Of a stretch of DNA of 64,000 bases, positions 8,553 through 16,720 are shown piece by piece. The position numbers were made by a program, and so were the translations under genes. The notes under the pieces are model-generated. The model made no database searches. It saw only the letters and a program-made list of their open reading frames with translations, and was not told the origin of the DNA. Where the stretch lies: contig AM422018.1 in the NCBI GenBank assembly GCA_000069925.1, forward strand, positions 806,001 to 870,000, written 5' to 3'. Origin of the DNA: Candidatus Phytoplasma australiense (lineage in GTDB: Bacteria; Bacillota_I; Bacilli_A; Acholeplasmatales; Acholeplasmataceae). Positions within the stretch are counted from its first letter, which is position 1, and each line of letters starts with the position of its first letter.

Positions 8553-8578
8553 GACCGCTATTTTTAGCGGTCTTTTCT
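8551..8578 (+). terminator. Intrinsic terminator
   Basis: Perfect 10-bp stem AAGACCGCTA/TAGCGGTCTT then a T run, overlapping the stop of the membrane-protein gene. Inverted copy at 26607-26633. Confidence 0.9.
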
Positions 8579-8658
8579 TGTAAAACCCCATTTCCTGGTG
8601 CACAGCATCACAAACATGCCAACAATTTCAGATAATAAATCAGAAAGGAGCCGATAAC

Positions 8659-8865
8659 ATGAAAATTAAAAAAATATTATCTTTTTGTTTAAAAACCTTA
8701 TCGTTTTCTATTCTCGCTTGTTATTTTCACTCTCATACTTCTTCGTTCTTTTCATATTTGTTTTGGTTGTTCTTTGTTTCTCATTTTGTAGATAAAATAA
8801 TTGACTATATTTTTTCATATGAATTTATTTTATTGATTCTTAGGATGACGACAATATCTTTATAA
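8659..8865 (+). CDS. Small hydrophobic protein, copy 1
   Basis: 68 residues, ATG at 8659 with a good AAAGGAG site 9 bases upstream. It begins MKIKKILSFCLKTLSFSILAC, like a signal peptide or membrane anchor, followed by a second hydrophobic stretch (SYLFWLFFVSHFV). A lipoprotein-like cysteine at position 21 is possible but no clear lipobox is present. Repeated almost unchanged at 26319-26525 (I6K, H24R, D45V), so it is under some constraint or recently duplicated. Function not recognised. Confidence 0.6.
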   Translation: MKIKKILSFCLKTLSFSILACYFHSHTSSFFSYLFWLFFVSHFVDKIIDYIFSYEFILLILRMTTISL

Positions 8866-8920
8866 AAATATCAAATTTTCTTAAATAAAAAAAATACCAA
8901 ACGAAAGGAAACATAAAAAA

Positions 8921-9202
8921 ATGCAAAAAATAAAAAAACAAAGAAACCGTTACACCGAAGACATTATCGAATACGACCCCATAACAGGCAACCAAACCAA
9001 ATTAATCCGACACAGAAGAGACGGCTCAAAACTATTCATCAAAGAATACCACCCTGCAACAAGCAATTTAATTCAAGCAATTTATTTCTATCCAAATGGT
9101 ACAAAATATGTCTACATTTATGACTCACAAACAGGTCGCCGAACTAAACGAACTATTTACAACAAAGACAATACCATCAGACATAACCAAAACTTTAATT
9201 AA
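8921..9202 (+). CDS. DUF2963-type repeat protein
   Basis: 93 residues, AAAGGAAA site upstream of the ATG at 8921. It is built of the phytoplasma repeat in which short blocks such as YDPITGNQTK, HRRDGSK and YNKDN alternate (pattern Y-P-x-T-G-x2-T/I-K and D-G-x). Similar proteins in this window are at 21020-21481, 21562-21738 and 61178-62668. Function of the domain is unknown; the repeats resemble MORN or RHS-like beta hairpins. The inverted copy at 26133-26262 is cut after 43 codons. Confidence 0.75.
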   Translation: MQKIKKQRNRYTEDIIEYDPITGNQTKLIRHRRDGSKLFIKEYHPATSNLIQAIYFYPNGTKYVYIYDSQTGRRTKRTIYNKDNTIRHNQNFN

Positions 9203-9290
9203 ACACCAAACCCTTCAGGACCTTTTCTTCCAATCAAAACAACAACAACGCTCGGCAAAATAAAATACCAAAAGAAAGGAAATGTTCCAA

Positions 9291-9839
9291 ATGAAACAAA
9301 CGAAAAAAATTAATGTTTTTGATGTTGCAAATTATATTATTATAAAATTTAAAAACAACAACCAAAATTTAACTCACATGAAGCTACACAAATTAATTTA
9401 TTTTTCTTATGTAAAATATTTAATTGAATACAAAAAAAGATTAATTTTAGAGCATCCAAAAGCCTGGAAATATGGACCTATTTTTGGAGAATTATATGTT
9501 GTTTTAAAAGATTATTTTGAAAAACCGATTGTAAAACCATTATGTGATGGGAGAAGTCAAAAAATAATAACCGACGAAAAAAGAAAGAAAAACATTGATG
9601 AAGTTTTGTTGTTATGCAAAGATAAAACTGGGAAGGAATTAGCTAATATTTCTCACCAACAATCCCCACAGGACGAAACATACCATTATTATCGTTACAA
9701 AAACAACGACAGCACAATTTCAGATGAAGATTTAAAAAACTTTTTTTCAAATCATAAACTTTTAGAAACAATCCACCAAGATGAATTAAAACAAAATTTT
9801 AATAAAAAATTTGGTATTTTCGGTAAAGACTGGTGGTAA
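9291..9839 (+). CDS. Panacea (DUF4065) domain protein
   Basis: 182 residues from the ATG at 9291; the upstream ATG at 9282 lies inside its own AAAGGAAA site. The N-terminus (INVFDVANYIIIKF, THMKLHKLIYFSYVKYL, HPKAWKYGPIFGELY) matches the Panacea domain, known as GepA/SocA in older annotations and established as an antitoxin domain able to neutralise unrelated toxins. A toxin is normally adjacent; here the neighbours are a DUF2963 protein upstream and a truncated second Panacea gene downstream, so no obvious toxin is visible. It may be an antitoxin left without its toxin, a protein stabilising the PMU, or a proteolysis adaptor. Confidence 0.8.
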   Translation: MKQTKKINVFDVANYIIIKFKNNNQNLTHMKLHKLIYFSYVKYLIEYKKRLILEHPKAWKYGPIFGELYVVLKDYFEKPIVKPLCDGRSQKIITDEKRKKNIDEVLLLCKDKTGKELANISHQQSPQDETYHYYRYKNNDSTISDEDLKNFFSNHKLLETIHQDELKQNFNKKFGIFGKDWW

Positions 9840-9865
9840 AAAAATCAAAAAGGAAAATAAATAAA

Positions 9866-10114
9866 ATGAACCAAACAAAACAAATTAACGTTTTTGACGT
9901 TGCCCTTTATATCGTCAAAAACAACCCTTCTTCAACTACTAAAATGAAACTGAATAAAATGATTTATTACGCTCATGCCAAACATCTAGTACAAACCAAA
10001 AAACCTCTTTTAAAAGAGCAAATACTGGTAAGCTCCACAAAAATGGCACCATTTGAGAACAACATTTTTTTCCAAAAAAAATATGATTTTTTGAAAAACC
10101 AAATTGTTTATTAA
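9866..10114 (+). pseudogene. Second Panacea-domain gene, truncated
   Basis: ATG at 9866 with an AAAAGGAAAA site. The first 52 codons (INVFDVALYIVKN, TKMKLNKMIYYAHAKHLV) match the start of the gene before it. At about 10021 the similarity stops and the frame runs on through unrelated sequence to 10114. The foreign part contains an inverted version of a motif (TTGTTGTTCTCAA..AGTACCA) found also at 10176-10203 and 24413-24440, so the break is probably a recombination joint. Confidence 0.7.
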
Positions 10115-10175
10115 TTACCTTTATTATAACATAATTAAAATTATTTGTCAAAATATAAAATATTAATTGTTTCTA

Positions 10176-10203
10176 AATTTGTTGTTCTCAACCAGTACCA
10201 TTT
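10176..10203 (+). repeat. TTGTTGTTCTCAACCAGTACCA motif at breakpoint
   Basis: Shares over 25 bases with 24413-24440 upstream of dnaB and, inverted and degenerate, with 10034-10058 inside the broken Panacea gene. All three lie where gene order is disrupted. Confidence 0.6.
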
Positions 10204-10256
10204 TTTTTGGTGGTTTTTTGAAGAAAAAATTTTATATTTTATTAAGTATAGAGTAA

Positions 10257-10376
10257 TAATATTATAATAGTATAATATATGTATATGTAATATAAAGAAA
10301 GAAATAAAAACTTTTGAATAGTTTTTATTTCTTTCTTTATATATTAACCATATATATTATACTATTATAATATTAT
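10257..10376. repeat. Large near-perfect palindrome
   Basis: Two 57-base arms around a 7-base centre (TTTGAAT). The outer 25 and inner 22 bases of each arm pair almost without mismatch, and a few bases in the middle (10284-10293 against 10342-10350) do not. Pure A/T except AAAGAAAGAAA blocks. It lies between the left and right gene blocks, which face each other, so it could be a bidirectional terminator, a cruciform-forming site, or the trace of an inversion. Confidence 0.85.
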
Positions 10377-10671
10377 CCTTGTCAATGCTAAAATATAAGA
10401 AAAATTATTTTTTTACGCAATAATCACAAAATAATTGATTTAAAGAACTTTATTAATTATAAAAAAATAAATATTCAAAATATTACCTCTTAAATGATTT
10501 TATATTTACGATTTGATATTTATCATTCCCTACCCACTAAAAGTGTCATATAAGGGCGAAATTTTGAGTTTTTAGGGGTGATTATGGTTTTTTAAAACAC
10601 CTTTTTTTTGAGGTCTATAAAAAAACCTACACAAAATGCCCTCCATGATGAAGGGCTTATAGTTTTAATTA
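10377..10671. other. Intergenic; hairpin at 10637-10657
   Basis: No gene seen. A short stem GCCCT/AGGGC at 10637-10657 followed (minus strand) by a weak T-rich run may end transcription of the neighbouring transposase. The sequence AAGGGCGAAATTTTGAG near 10554 is similar to 18926-18943. Confidence 0.4.
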
Positions 10672-11844
10672 TTAATTAATATTTTTAGTTTTAAATTCTT
10701 TGGGTGATAAATAATTTAGGACTTTCATTTTGCGATAAATATTATAATATTCAATGTAATCAGTAATAATTTCTATAATTTGAGGTTCGTCTAAATTTTG
10801 CATTTTTTCATAATGGATAGTTTCACGTTTCATGTTGGCCCAAAATGCCTCCATACAAGCATTATCAGTTGGCATGGCTTTAGCTGAGAAACTAGTTATT
10901 AGATTATTTGCTTTTAACTCAGTTTGATATCTTTTAGAAGTATAAACACTTGCTCTATCACAATGAAGAATGCAAGGGTTTATTAATGTAGGAATAACTT
11001 TTAAAGTATTAATTACAAAATCAACATCAGCAATTTTAGAAATATTGTAACAAATAATTTCGCGGTTATACAAATCCATCATCGCAGAAACAAATAATTT
11101 TTGGTTATTTTTCCCAAAAGGTATATAAGTTATATCAGTACATAATTTTTCAAATGGTCTTGTGGCATGATAATTGTTTTGAATTAGGTTTTTTAAATTA
11201 TTTTCTTTTTGAATAGCTAAATCATAATAATATTGAGGTTTTCGTTGTATTCTTTGTGATAATAACCCAAATTGATGCATCAGTTTTAAAACAGTTTTAG
11301 CGTTTATCTTAAATTTAAGGTCAATTAATTTTTGATGAACCACGCGATAACCAAGCCTTCTTTTTCTTTTGCCATCAGTTGTGATATATGAACCTTGTTT
11401 GCATATTTGAAACAAGGCTTTTTCCAATTCACTTTGAGGTCTAGGATGAAGACTTTGTTTAATCCATCTAAAATAACTAGTTTTTGAAATAGATAACCAT
11501 TTAATCAATTGTTCTAATGAAACTTCTTTTTGATATTTATTAATAATGTCTAAATATAATTTTCTATTTTTCTTGAAACTAGTTTTTAGTTGTTTTTTAA
11601 TTGCCTTTTTAATTGGATTAATCCCTTTTTCAACAACCTTTCTTTTTCCTCTAATTGATTGTTCTAGCCTTTCCGCCCCTTTTAATTCATACCACTCTAC
11701 CCATTGATAAATCTGACTCCGATTTTTAATCTTTAAGTTTTTTTGGATTTCTTTACATCTTTTGCCTTCCTGTTTCGCAAAAACAGCCTTTAATTTAACA
11801 TCCAAAGAATATAATTTTAATTTTTTCTCCATTTCTAAGCTCAT
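10672..11844 (-). CDS. IS3-family transposase, IS150-like, single frame
   Basis: 390 residues carrying both parts that IS3 elements usually split. An N-terminal helix-turn-helix (about 14-45, VFAKQEGKRCKEIQKNLKIKNRSQIYQWV) and a second DNA-binding region are followed by the rve catalytic core, with D in LCTDITYIPF, D in ILHCDRASVYTS and E in NACMEAFWANMK. The HCDRASVY motif differs from the usual HSDxGxQY but keeps the aspartate. It is distinct from tra5. Start ATG at 11844. I could not find terminal inverted repeats by eye, so the element limits are unknown. It lies just beyond the end of the dnaB operon, on the same strand. Confidence 0.88.
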   Translation of the reverse strand: MSLEMEKKLKLYSLDVKLKAVFAKQEGKRCKEIQKNLKIKNRSQIYQWVEWYELKGAERLEQSIRGKRKVVEKGINPIKKAIKKQLKTSFKKNRKLYLDIINKYQKEVSLEQLIKWLSISKTSYFRWIKQSLHPRPQSELEKALFQICKQGSYITTDGKRKRRLGYRVVHQKLIDLKFKINAKTVLKLMHQFGLLSQRIQRKPQYYYDLAIQKENNLKNLIQNNYHATRPFEKLCTDITYIPFGKNNQKLFVSAMMDLYNREIICYNISKIADVDFVINTLKVIPTLINPCILHCDRASVYTSKRYQTELKANNLITSFSAKAMPTDNACMEAFWANMKRETIHYEKMQNLDEPQIIEIITDYIEYYNIYRKMKVLNYLSPKEFKTKNIN

Positions 11845-11920
11845 TTCTGTTTTGTTAACATAACTTTATTTTTTTAAGCCTTTATTGTTAAAAAAACTAG
11901 TTTTGTCGGGTTTTATAAAA

Positions 11921-11962
11921 AAAACAACAATAAAACTTTTTAAAAGATTTTATTGTTGTTTT
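11921..11962 (-). terminator. Terminator at the end of the dnaB operon
   Basis: 15-bp perfect stem (AAAACAACAATAAAA with its complement) and a 12-base loop, followed on the minus strand by a T run. It lies about 60 bp beyond the stop of the last operon gene (12026). Confidence 0.85.
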
Positions 11963-12025
11963 AAAATATTAATTATTTTTTTAATTGATTTTTTAATTTA
12001 AACATTAATTACTAAACTCCTTTTT

Positions 12026-13117
12026 TTAATTATTTTCATTATTTTTTGTATTAAATTTCTTAGTGTAAAGCGTGATATATCTTTGTTTTGGGTTGAAGTG
12101 AAGGTAGTAATTTTTCATTTCATCTTTGGGATATGTAGAATATTTGGGGTCTATGATATGACAACGAACTTCATCCATGAAGAAGTCTTTATCTTCTTCA
12201 ATTAACCATTTCGGGCCTTCGTATTCGAGTTCTGTGTAGTGGTTTGAAGGGTCATTGATAAACATATCATCAAATTGTGAATCATCATCTTTATTTCTTG
12301 TATGGAAAGTTCTAAAAAAATCAATCCTGCTATCTTTTACTTCCCATTTTTCAAAAGGGTTTTTCATAAACGGCATTATATCATTTGGCTCATATTCACG
12401 GTGATGTCCGCGACCAAGGCCATTGAGACCGTAGAAAGTGTATTTAACTTTAATCATTTGGTGGCCCAAAACAAGGTGATTAACATCATGACTATAACTT
12501 TGACAAGGACTACCTTTCCAATCTTTTGTGGCCCCAAATTCTGCATTGGGGTCATAACCATCTGCTTTATAATATTTCTTAATTTGGTAGTTATCATCTC
12601 TAGAACGGTATCCTTCAAACCATTCAGATTCAATTTCTACTTTCGGTTCAGAAATAGTATAAGTTTTGGGTTTTGAATTTGTTATATCGTATTTATTGTC
12701 TAAAAATATAAAACCACCAAAAATAGCAATTATACAAAGCATGATAATATAATATATAATTATAGCTTTTATTGGATTTCTTTTTGTATATTTTTTAGCT
12801 TTTAATTTTCCTGTCAACATTTGATTTTGTGATAATTCTGCTTGTTTTTGGTTTAATTCAGTTTGAATAGTATTTATTTCTTCTTGTAATTCAGTTTTTT
12901 CTTGAACTGATAAAGCTTTATTATTTACTAACTCAGCTATTTTTTGGTTTAATTTTTCTTGTTTAGTTATTGTCTCAATTTCAATTTGTAATTTAATATT
13001 TTCTACATTATTTAATTTATTATTTACGTGTTTTTGAACAACCCAAATCAATAAAGGACCCAATCCAAAAAAAACTCCTAAAATACCTATAATAACTAAT
13101 ACTTTAAATAACTCCAT
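12026..13117 (-). CDS. Two-TM coiled-coil protein sharing its C-terminal domain with the AAA+ protein
   Basis: 363 residues. An N-terminal membrane helix (about 5-28) is followed by a coiled coil (40-108, many NQKQAEL-type heptads), a second membrane helix (about 118-141) and a soluble C-terminal half. The last 140 residues, beginning MIKVKYTFYGLNGLG, are almost identical to the C-terminus of the AAA+ protein at 16721-18838, and the DNA of the two regions is a 421-bp direct repeat (12038-12458 and 16724-17144). An additional piece before it (ESEWFEGYRSRDDNY to VNHLVLGHQ) is unique. Last gene of the operon. Function not recognised; probably acts at the membrane with the AAA+ protein, through a shared partner or self-association. 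Confidence 0.7.
   Translation of the reverse strand: MELFKVLVIIGILGVFFGLGPLLIWVVQKHVNNKLNNVENIKLQIEIETITKQEKLNQKIAELVNNKALSVQEKTELQEEINTIQTELNQKQAELSQNQMLTGKLKAKKYTKRNPIKAIIIYYIIMLCIIAIFGGFIFLDNKYDITNSKPKTYTISEPKVEIESEWFEGYRSRDDNYQIKKYYKADGYDPNAEFGATKDWKGSPCQSYSHDVNHLVLGHQMIKVKYTFYGLNGLGRGHHREYEPNDIMPFMKNPFEKWEVKDSRIDFFRTFHTRNKDDDSQFDDMFINDPSNHYTELEYEGPKWLIEEDKDFFMDEVRCHIIDPKYSTYPKDEMKNYYLHFNPKQRYITLYTKKFNTKNNENN
12038..12458 (-). repeat. 421-bp direct repeat, copy 1 (copy 2 at 16724-17144)
   Basis: The offset is a constant 4,686 bp with only a few base differences (H/Q, E/K and N/T changes near the joint). It encodes the shared C-terminal domain of the two proteins and runs into the 3' non-coding side by only a few bases. 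The abrupt joint at 12458/17144 marks a recent copying event. Confidence 0.9.
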
Positions 13118-13178
13118 CCTATAATTAACTTCCTTTTTTATTTTTATAACTTATCATCATTGTATCATAATCTAATCT

Positions 13179-13203
13179 GGTAATGCAAAAAAATTGCATT
13201 ACC
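13179..13203 (-). promoter_or_regulatory. Perfect hairpin over a stop codon
   Basis: 10-bp stem GGTAATGCAA/TTGCATTACC with a 5-A loop; it covers the TAA of the coiled-coil gene. No T run follows, so it is more likely an RNA-stability or partial-attenuation element than a terminator. Confidence 0.6.
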
Positions 13204-16200
13204 GACCAAACCATGTTTTAACTACATCCCATTTACTAGAAACAGCCGCAGCACCAGCAATTACACCACCAACAGTTCCACCAACAACCGTACCTATAGG
13301 CCCCGCAGCACTTCCCCAAGCAGCTCCCATCATCACACCAGCTTTGGTGGAAACACCTATGGTAATCGCAGTACCTACGTTTTTTACAGCATCTTCCCAA
13401 TGTTTTTCTTTTTCTTTTAATTGTTCCGAATCATTGGTTAATTTTAAATTTTTGCCTTGCAATTTAACAATCTTTTTTTCCAATCTTATTTTTGTTGCAA
13501 CGTGCGCTTTTTGTTCAGCTTTTAATTGGGCTTTTAGTTTATTGATTTCGTGTAATAACTCTTTGTTATTACCACCCATCGCCCCATTTGCATCTTCAAG
13601 TCCTGCAATTGCCCCTTCTAGTTGTTGAATCTTCATTGCTTGTTGCTTGAAAGTTTCTATATTGTTTTCAATTTCGGCAGTTAATTTTATAATTTGTTCT
13701 GCTTGTTCTTGAATTGTTTCTTGTAATTGTTTAATTTCTTCGTCTTTTTGTTTGATTGTTTCTTGCAATTTAGTTTCATTGGCTTCTAAATTAGTAATTT
13801 TACCCTTTAATTCTTTTATTTGAGCTTCTTTGTGATTTAATTGTTTAACTAATGCTTCATCAACGTTACCATTTTTAACCAATTCAACTTGTATCTCTTG
13901 CATCTCTTTTTCTAGTTGATTGTTTTCAGTTTTAGTTGCATCAAGTTCTTGTTGGATTTTAGTTAAATCATTAGTATATTTTTCTTTTAAGTTTTTGTTT
14001 TCTAATTTTAAAGTATAAATTTCACTTCTAAAACCTTGTTCTTTAATTTCTAGTTTTTGCATTTCGTTTTTTAAAGTTTTAATATGATTTGCTTTATTAT
14101 TTAATTCTTGTTGCAAACTATCATCTGGTGTTTGATTTTCTAATAATTGATTATATTCTAGTTGAGTTTTTTTTAAATTAGTTTTATAATTTGATAATTC
14201 TTGAGATATATTTTTTAAGTTTTCTTTTGCTTCATCAAGTTTGATTAAATTTTGTGGTGGTTCGGTCTGTGAGGTTGGTTCGCTAAAAATTAAATTAGCT
14301 CCATTAGTGGAATATGGTATATTTCTCATATTAATAGAAGGTTCGCAATAATATTTACCTGGGGATAGTTCTATACTTTCTCCTTGTATGGTATTTCTTC
14401 TAATCATCTCATTATATGTTCTTAGACTTCTTGGAATATAGGGTAATCCAGTTTTATCAAAATCAATCTTTGGAACAATTTTATATGTGAAAGGTTTATC
14501 ATTCCAAAAACGAGGGAATTGGATTTCTTTACTACTAGTGTCATAACTATATTCTTTTTGATTTTTTGATTTTTGCCAATCTGTTATTGTTGTGTCATTT
14601 TCTAAAAATGTTATTGTTTGTAATAAGTTATCTTTATTTGCTGTTAAAATCCCTATTGTTTTGTTAATTTCATCTAATTTTGCTTGTTTAGCTTTTAACT
14701 CTTTTTGTAGTTGTTTAGCATTTTCATTGTTTTTTTCAATTTGTTCTTTTAGTTTTTGGGTTTCATTTTCTAGTTCAGAAACCATGTTTTTATAATTTGT
14801 AATTTGTTTTTGGATTTCTTCCAAAGTTTTTACATGTTGTTCTCTTAGGCTCATAGTTTCTGTTTGGGTTTTTGATAATTGTTGTTTTAAGTTTTTTTCG
14901 TTTTCTTGTAATTGTTTGATTTCTCCTTCTTTAAGTGATAATTGAACTTCAAAATTAACTTTTTCTTGATTGATGTTGTTTTTTAGGTTATTGATTTCTG
15001 AATTTAATTGCTTGACTTCATTTGCTGATAAATCTTTTTGTTCAGTTAATTTTCTTTCTTTTTCTTCCAATTCAACTTCTTTATCAAATATTTTTTGTTG
15101 TAATTTGTCTAAATCTTGTTTATTTGAAGCTAATTGGTTTTCTAGTTGAATTTTTTGACTTTGCATTTGTTCTATTTCTTTATTTTTGTCTTCGGTAATT
15201 TTTTCTTGTCTATTTAAATTGGTTTGAATATCTTTAACTTTATTGTTTAATTCTTGTTGTTTTTCTTCGCTAGAAGTTTTGATTTGTTCTAAATTATTTT
15301 CTTGGGTTTGGATAAAATTGTTTAATTCAGTTTGTTTTTTTGCTGCTTCTTCTAATTTTTGATTTAAGTTATTTAATTCTTCGTTTTTAGATGTTAAATT
15401 AGTATTTATGTCCGCAATTTGCTTAGTTAATTGTTGTTTTTCTGCATCTGATAAGTTTTTTTGTTCTTCTAATTGCTTGGTTTTTTGTTGTAAATTTTCC
15501 TTATCTTTATTGATAACATCATATAATTCTTGTCTTAATTCTGCGTGGGCTTCTTGGTCTTTTTTTAAATTGTTTAATTCTTCGTTTTTAGATGTTAAAT
15601 TAGTATTTATGTCCGCAATTTGCTTAGTTAATTGTTGTTTTTCTGCATCTGATAAGTTTTTTTGTTCTGCTAGTTCTTTTTCTAAATTATCTTTTTGATT
15701 TTTTATATTTAACATTTCTAATTGTTGTGCTTGTAAATTAGCTTCAAAATAATTTCTTTCTTGCAACAATTGTTCGTTTTTGGCTTTTTCATGTTGCAAT
15801 AACTCCTCAACTTGTTTTTGCATGTCTGGATTCAATAAACTTTTATTATACTCTTCTTTGTTAATTTCTTTTTGTTTATGAATTGGTTGTTTTAAAGTTG
15901 GTTGAGGAGTTGGGGTTTCATCATTTAATTCAGTTGATTTGGTTGTTTTTTTTTTTTTTTGAGTTTCTTGTTTTTCTGAATCTCTGTTATTTTCAGTTAA
16001 TTTATCTGGTTCAATTTGTTTGTTTGTATTATCTACTTTGTTTTCTACTTGTTGTGGTGGAGATGTATTTTTTGGTGGTTCTTGGTTGGTTTTTTCGGTA
16101 AGTGTAATAGTTCCTATATAAGCGATAGTACTTATTAAAACTGTTCCTCCTAAGAATGTGCCAATTCCTGGGATTAAACAACATGCAGCCGCAAGTAAAC

Positions 16201-16693
16201 AACCACCAACAAGCCATAAAACTTTTGATGCAATAGCAGAATATTTGGGGTCTATTCCTGCATTTTCTAAAGCTTTTTTTGTTTTATCATCTAGATTATG
16301 ACATGTATCTTTAATAAATTGCCAACATGTATCAACAACTCCGCCAATTTTTGCAGCTACTTCAGGGAAAAACTTAGAAATTACAAGCCATATTCCTCCA
16401 CCAATTAGTATGAATGGTAATAAAATAAGGGTTATTTTGACAATTGATTTGATTAATTTTACAAACCAATTCTCTTTTTTGGTTTCAACAATTATTTTAG
16501 TAGGTTGGAGATTTTTTTTGATTATAGTTTTTGAAGGTTTTTTTATTTTTTTAATTTTGGAAACAGTCTTTTTGGGAGTTGGAATTATTTTTTTAGTTTT
16601 TTTAGTAGGAAGTTTCGTTTTTATTTTTTTGATAGTTTTTTTAATTGGTTGTTTTTGTTTTGATTTTTTAGTTTTGATTATTTTTTTCGCCAT
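13199..16693 (-). CDS. Giant membrane-associated coiled-coil protein (smc-like, no ATPase)
   Basis: 1,164 residues. Order: lysine-rich head (1-70, many KK pairs); hydrophobic helices at about 78-108 and 150-195 with small-residue patches; a long coiled coil from about 270 to 690 of Q/E/K/N-rich heptads; a folded island at about 725-815 (DWQKSKNQKEYSYDT to GKYYCEPSINM); a second coiled coil (830-1080); and a glycine/alanine zipper-like tail (about 1100-1150, GAAWGSAAGPIGTVVGG). Two copies of a 33-residue unit containing NLSDAEKQQLTKQIADINTN lie at about 346-435. PMU genes of this kind are often labelled smc, but there is no Walker A, hinge or signature motif. Coiled coils combined with hydrophobic and glycine-zipper segments also recall phage tape-measure proteins. 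ATG at 16693 with AAAGAGAG upstream, 28 bp after the AAA+ gene. Confidence 0.7.
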   Translation of the reverse strand: MAKKIIKTKKSKQKQPIKKTIKKIKTKLPTKKTKKIIPTPKKTVSKIKKIKKPSKTIIKKNLQPTKIIVETKKENWFVKLIKSIVKITLILLPFILIGGGIWLVISKFFPEVAAKIGGVVDTCWQFIKDTCHNLDDKTKKALENAGIDPKYSAIASKVLWLVGGCLLAAACCLIPGIGTFLGGTVLISTIAYIGTITLTEKTNQEPPKNTSPPQQVENKVDNTNKQIEPDKLTENNRDSEKQETQKKKKTTKSTELNDETPTPQPTLKQPIHKQKEINKEEYNKSLLNPDMQKQVEELLQHEKAKNEQLLQERNYFEANLQAQQLEMLNIKNQKDNLEKELAEQKNLSDAEKQQLTKQIADINTNLTSKNEELNNLKKDQEAHAELRQELYDVINKDKENLQQKTKQLEEQKNLSDAEKQQLTKQIADINTNLTSKNEELNNLNQKLEEAAKKQTELNNFIQTQENNLEQIKTSSEEKQQELNNKVKDIQTNLNRQEKITEDKNKEIEQMQSQKIQLENQLASNKQDLDKLQQKIFDKEVELEEKERKLTEQKDLSANEVKQLNSEINNLKNNINQEKVNFEVQLSLKEGEIKQLQENEKNLKQQLSKTQTETMSLREQHVKTLEEIQKQITNYKNMVSELENETQKLKEQIEKNNENAKQLQKELKAKQAKLDEINKTIGILTANKDNLLQTITFLENDTTITDWQKSKNQKEYSYDTSSKEIQFPRFWNDKPFTYKIVPKIDFDKTGLPYIPRSLRTYNEMIRRNTIQGESIELSPGKYYCEPSINMRNIPYSTNGANLIFSEPTSQTEPPQNLIKLDEAKENLKNISQELSNYKTNLKKTQLEYNQLLENQTPDDSLQQELNNKANHIKTLKNEMQKLEIKEQGFRSEIYTLKLENKNLKEKYTNDLTKIQQELDATKTENNQLEKEMQEIQVELVKNGNVDEALVKQLNHKEAQIKELKGKITNLEANETKLQETIKQKDEEIKQLQETIQEQAEQIIKLTAEIENNIETFKQQAMKIQQLEGAIAGLEDANGAMGGNNKELLHEINKLKAQLKAEQKAHVATKIRLEKKIVKLQGKNLKLTNDSEQLKEKEKHWEDAVKNVGTAITIGVSTKAGVMMGAAWGSAAGPIGTVVGGTVGGVIAGAAAVSSKWDVVKTWFGR

Positions 16694-16720
16694 TTTATTT
16701 TCTCTCTTTCTAATTTATTT

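Larger units (their letters stand above)
6387..9050 (+). repeat. Inverted duplication, left copy (pairs with 26133-28797)
   Basis: A 2.66-kb block holding sigma factor, ssb, the Bax-inhibitor-like gene, a 68-residue protein and the start of a DUF2963 gene. Coding landmarks map to the right copy by x + y = 35184; a one-base indel occurs beyond the 68-residue gene. The outer boundary shows a diverged version of GGGCTGCTGAAA that also occurs near 60670 at the decayed PMU end, so it is probably a natural PMU boundary. Confidence 0.88.
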
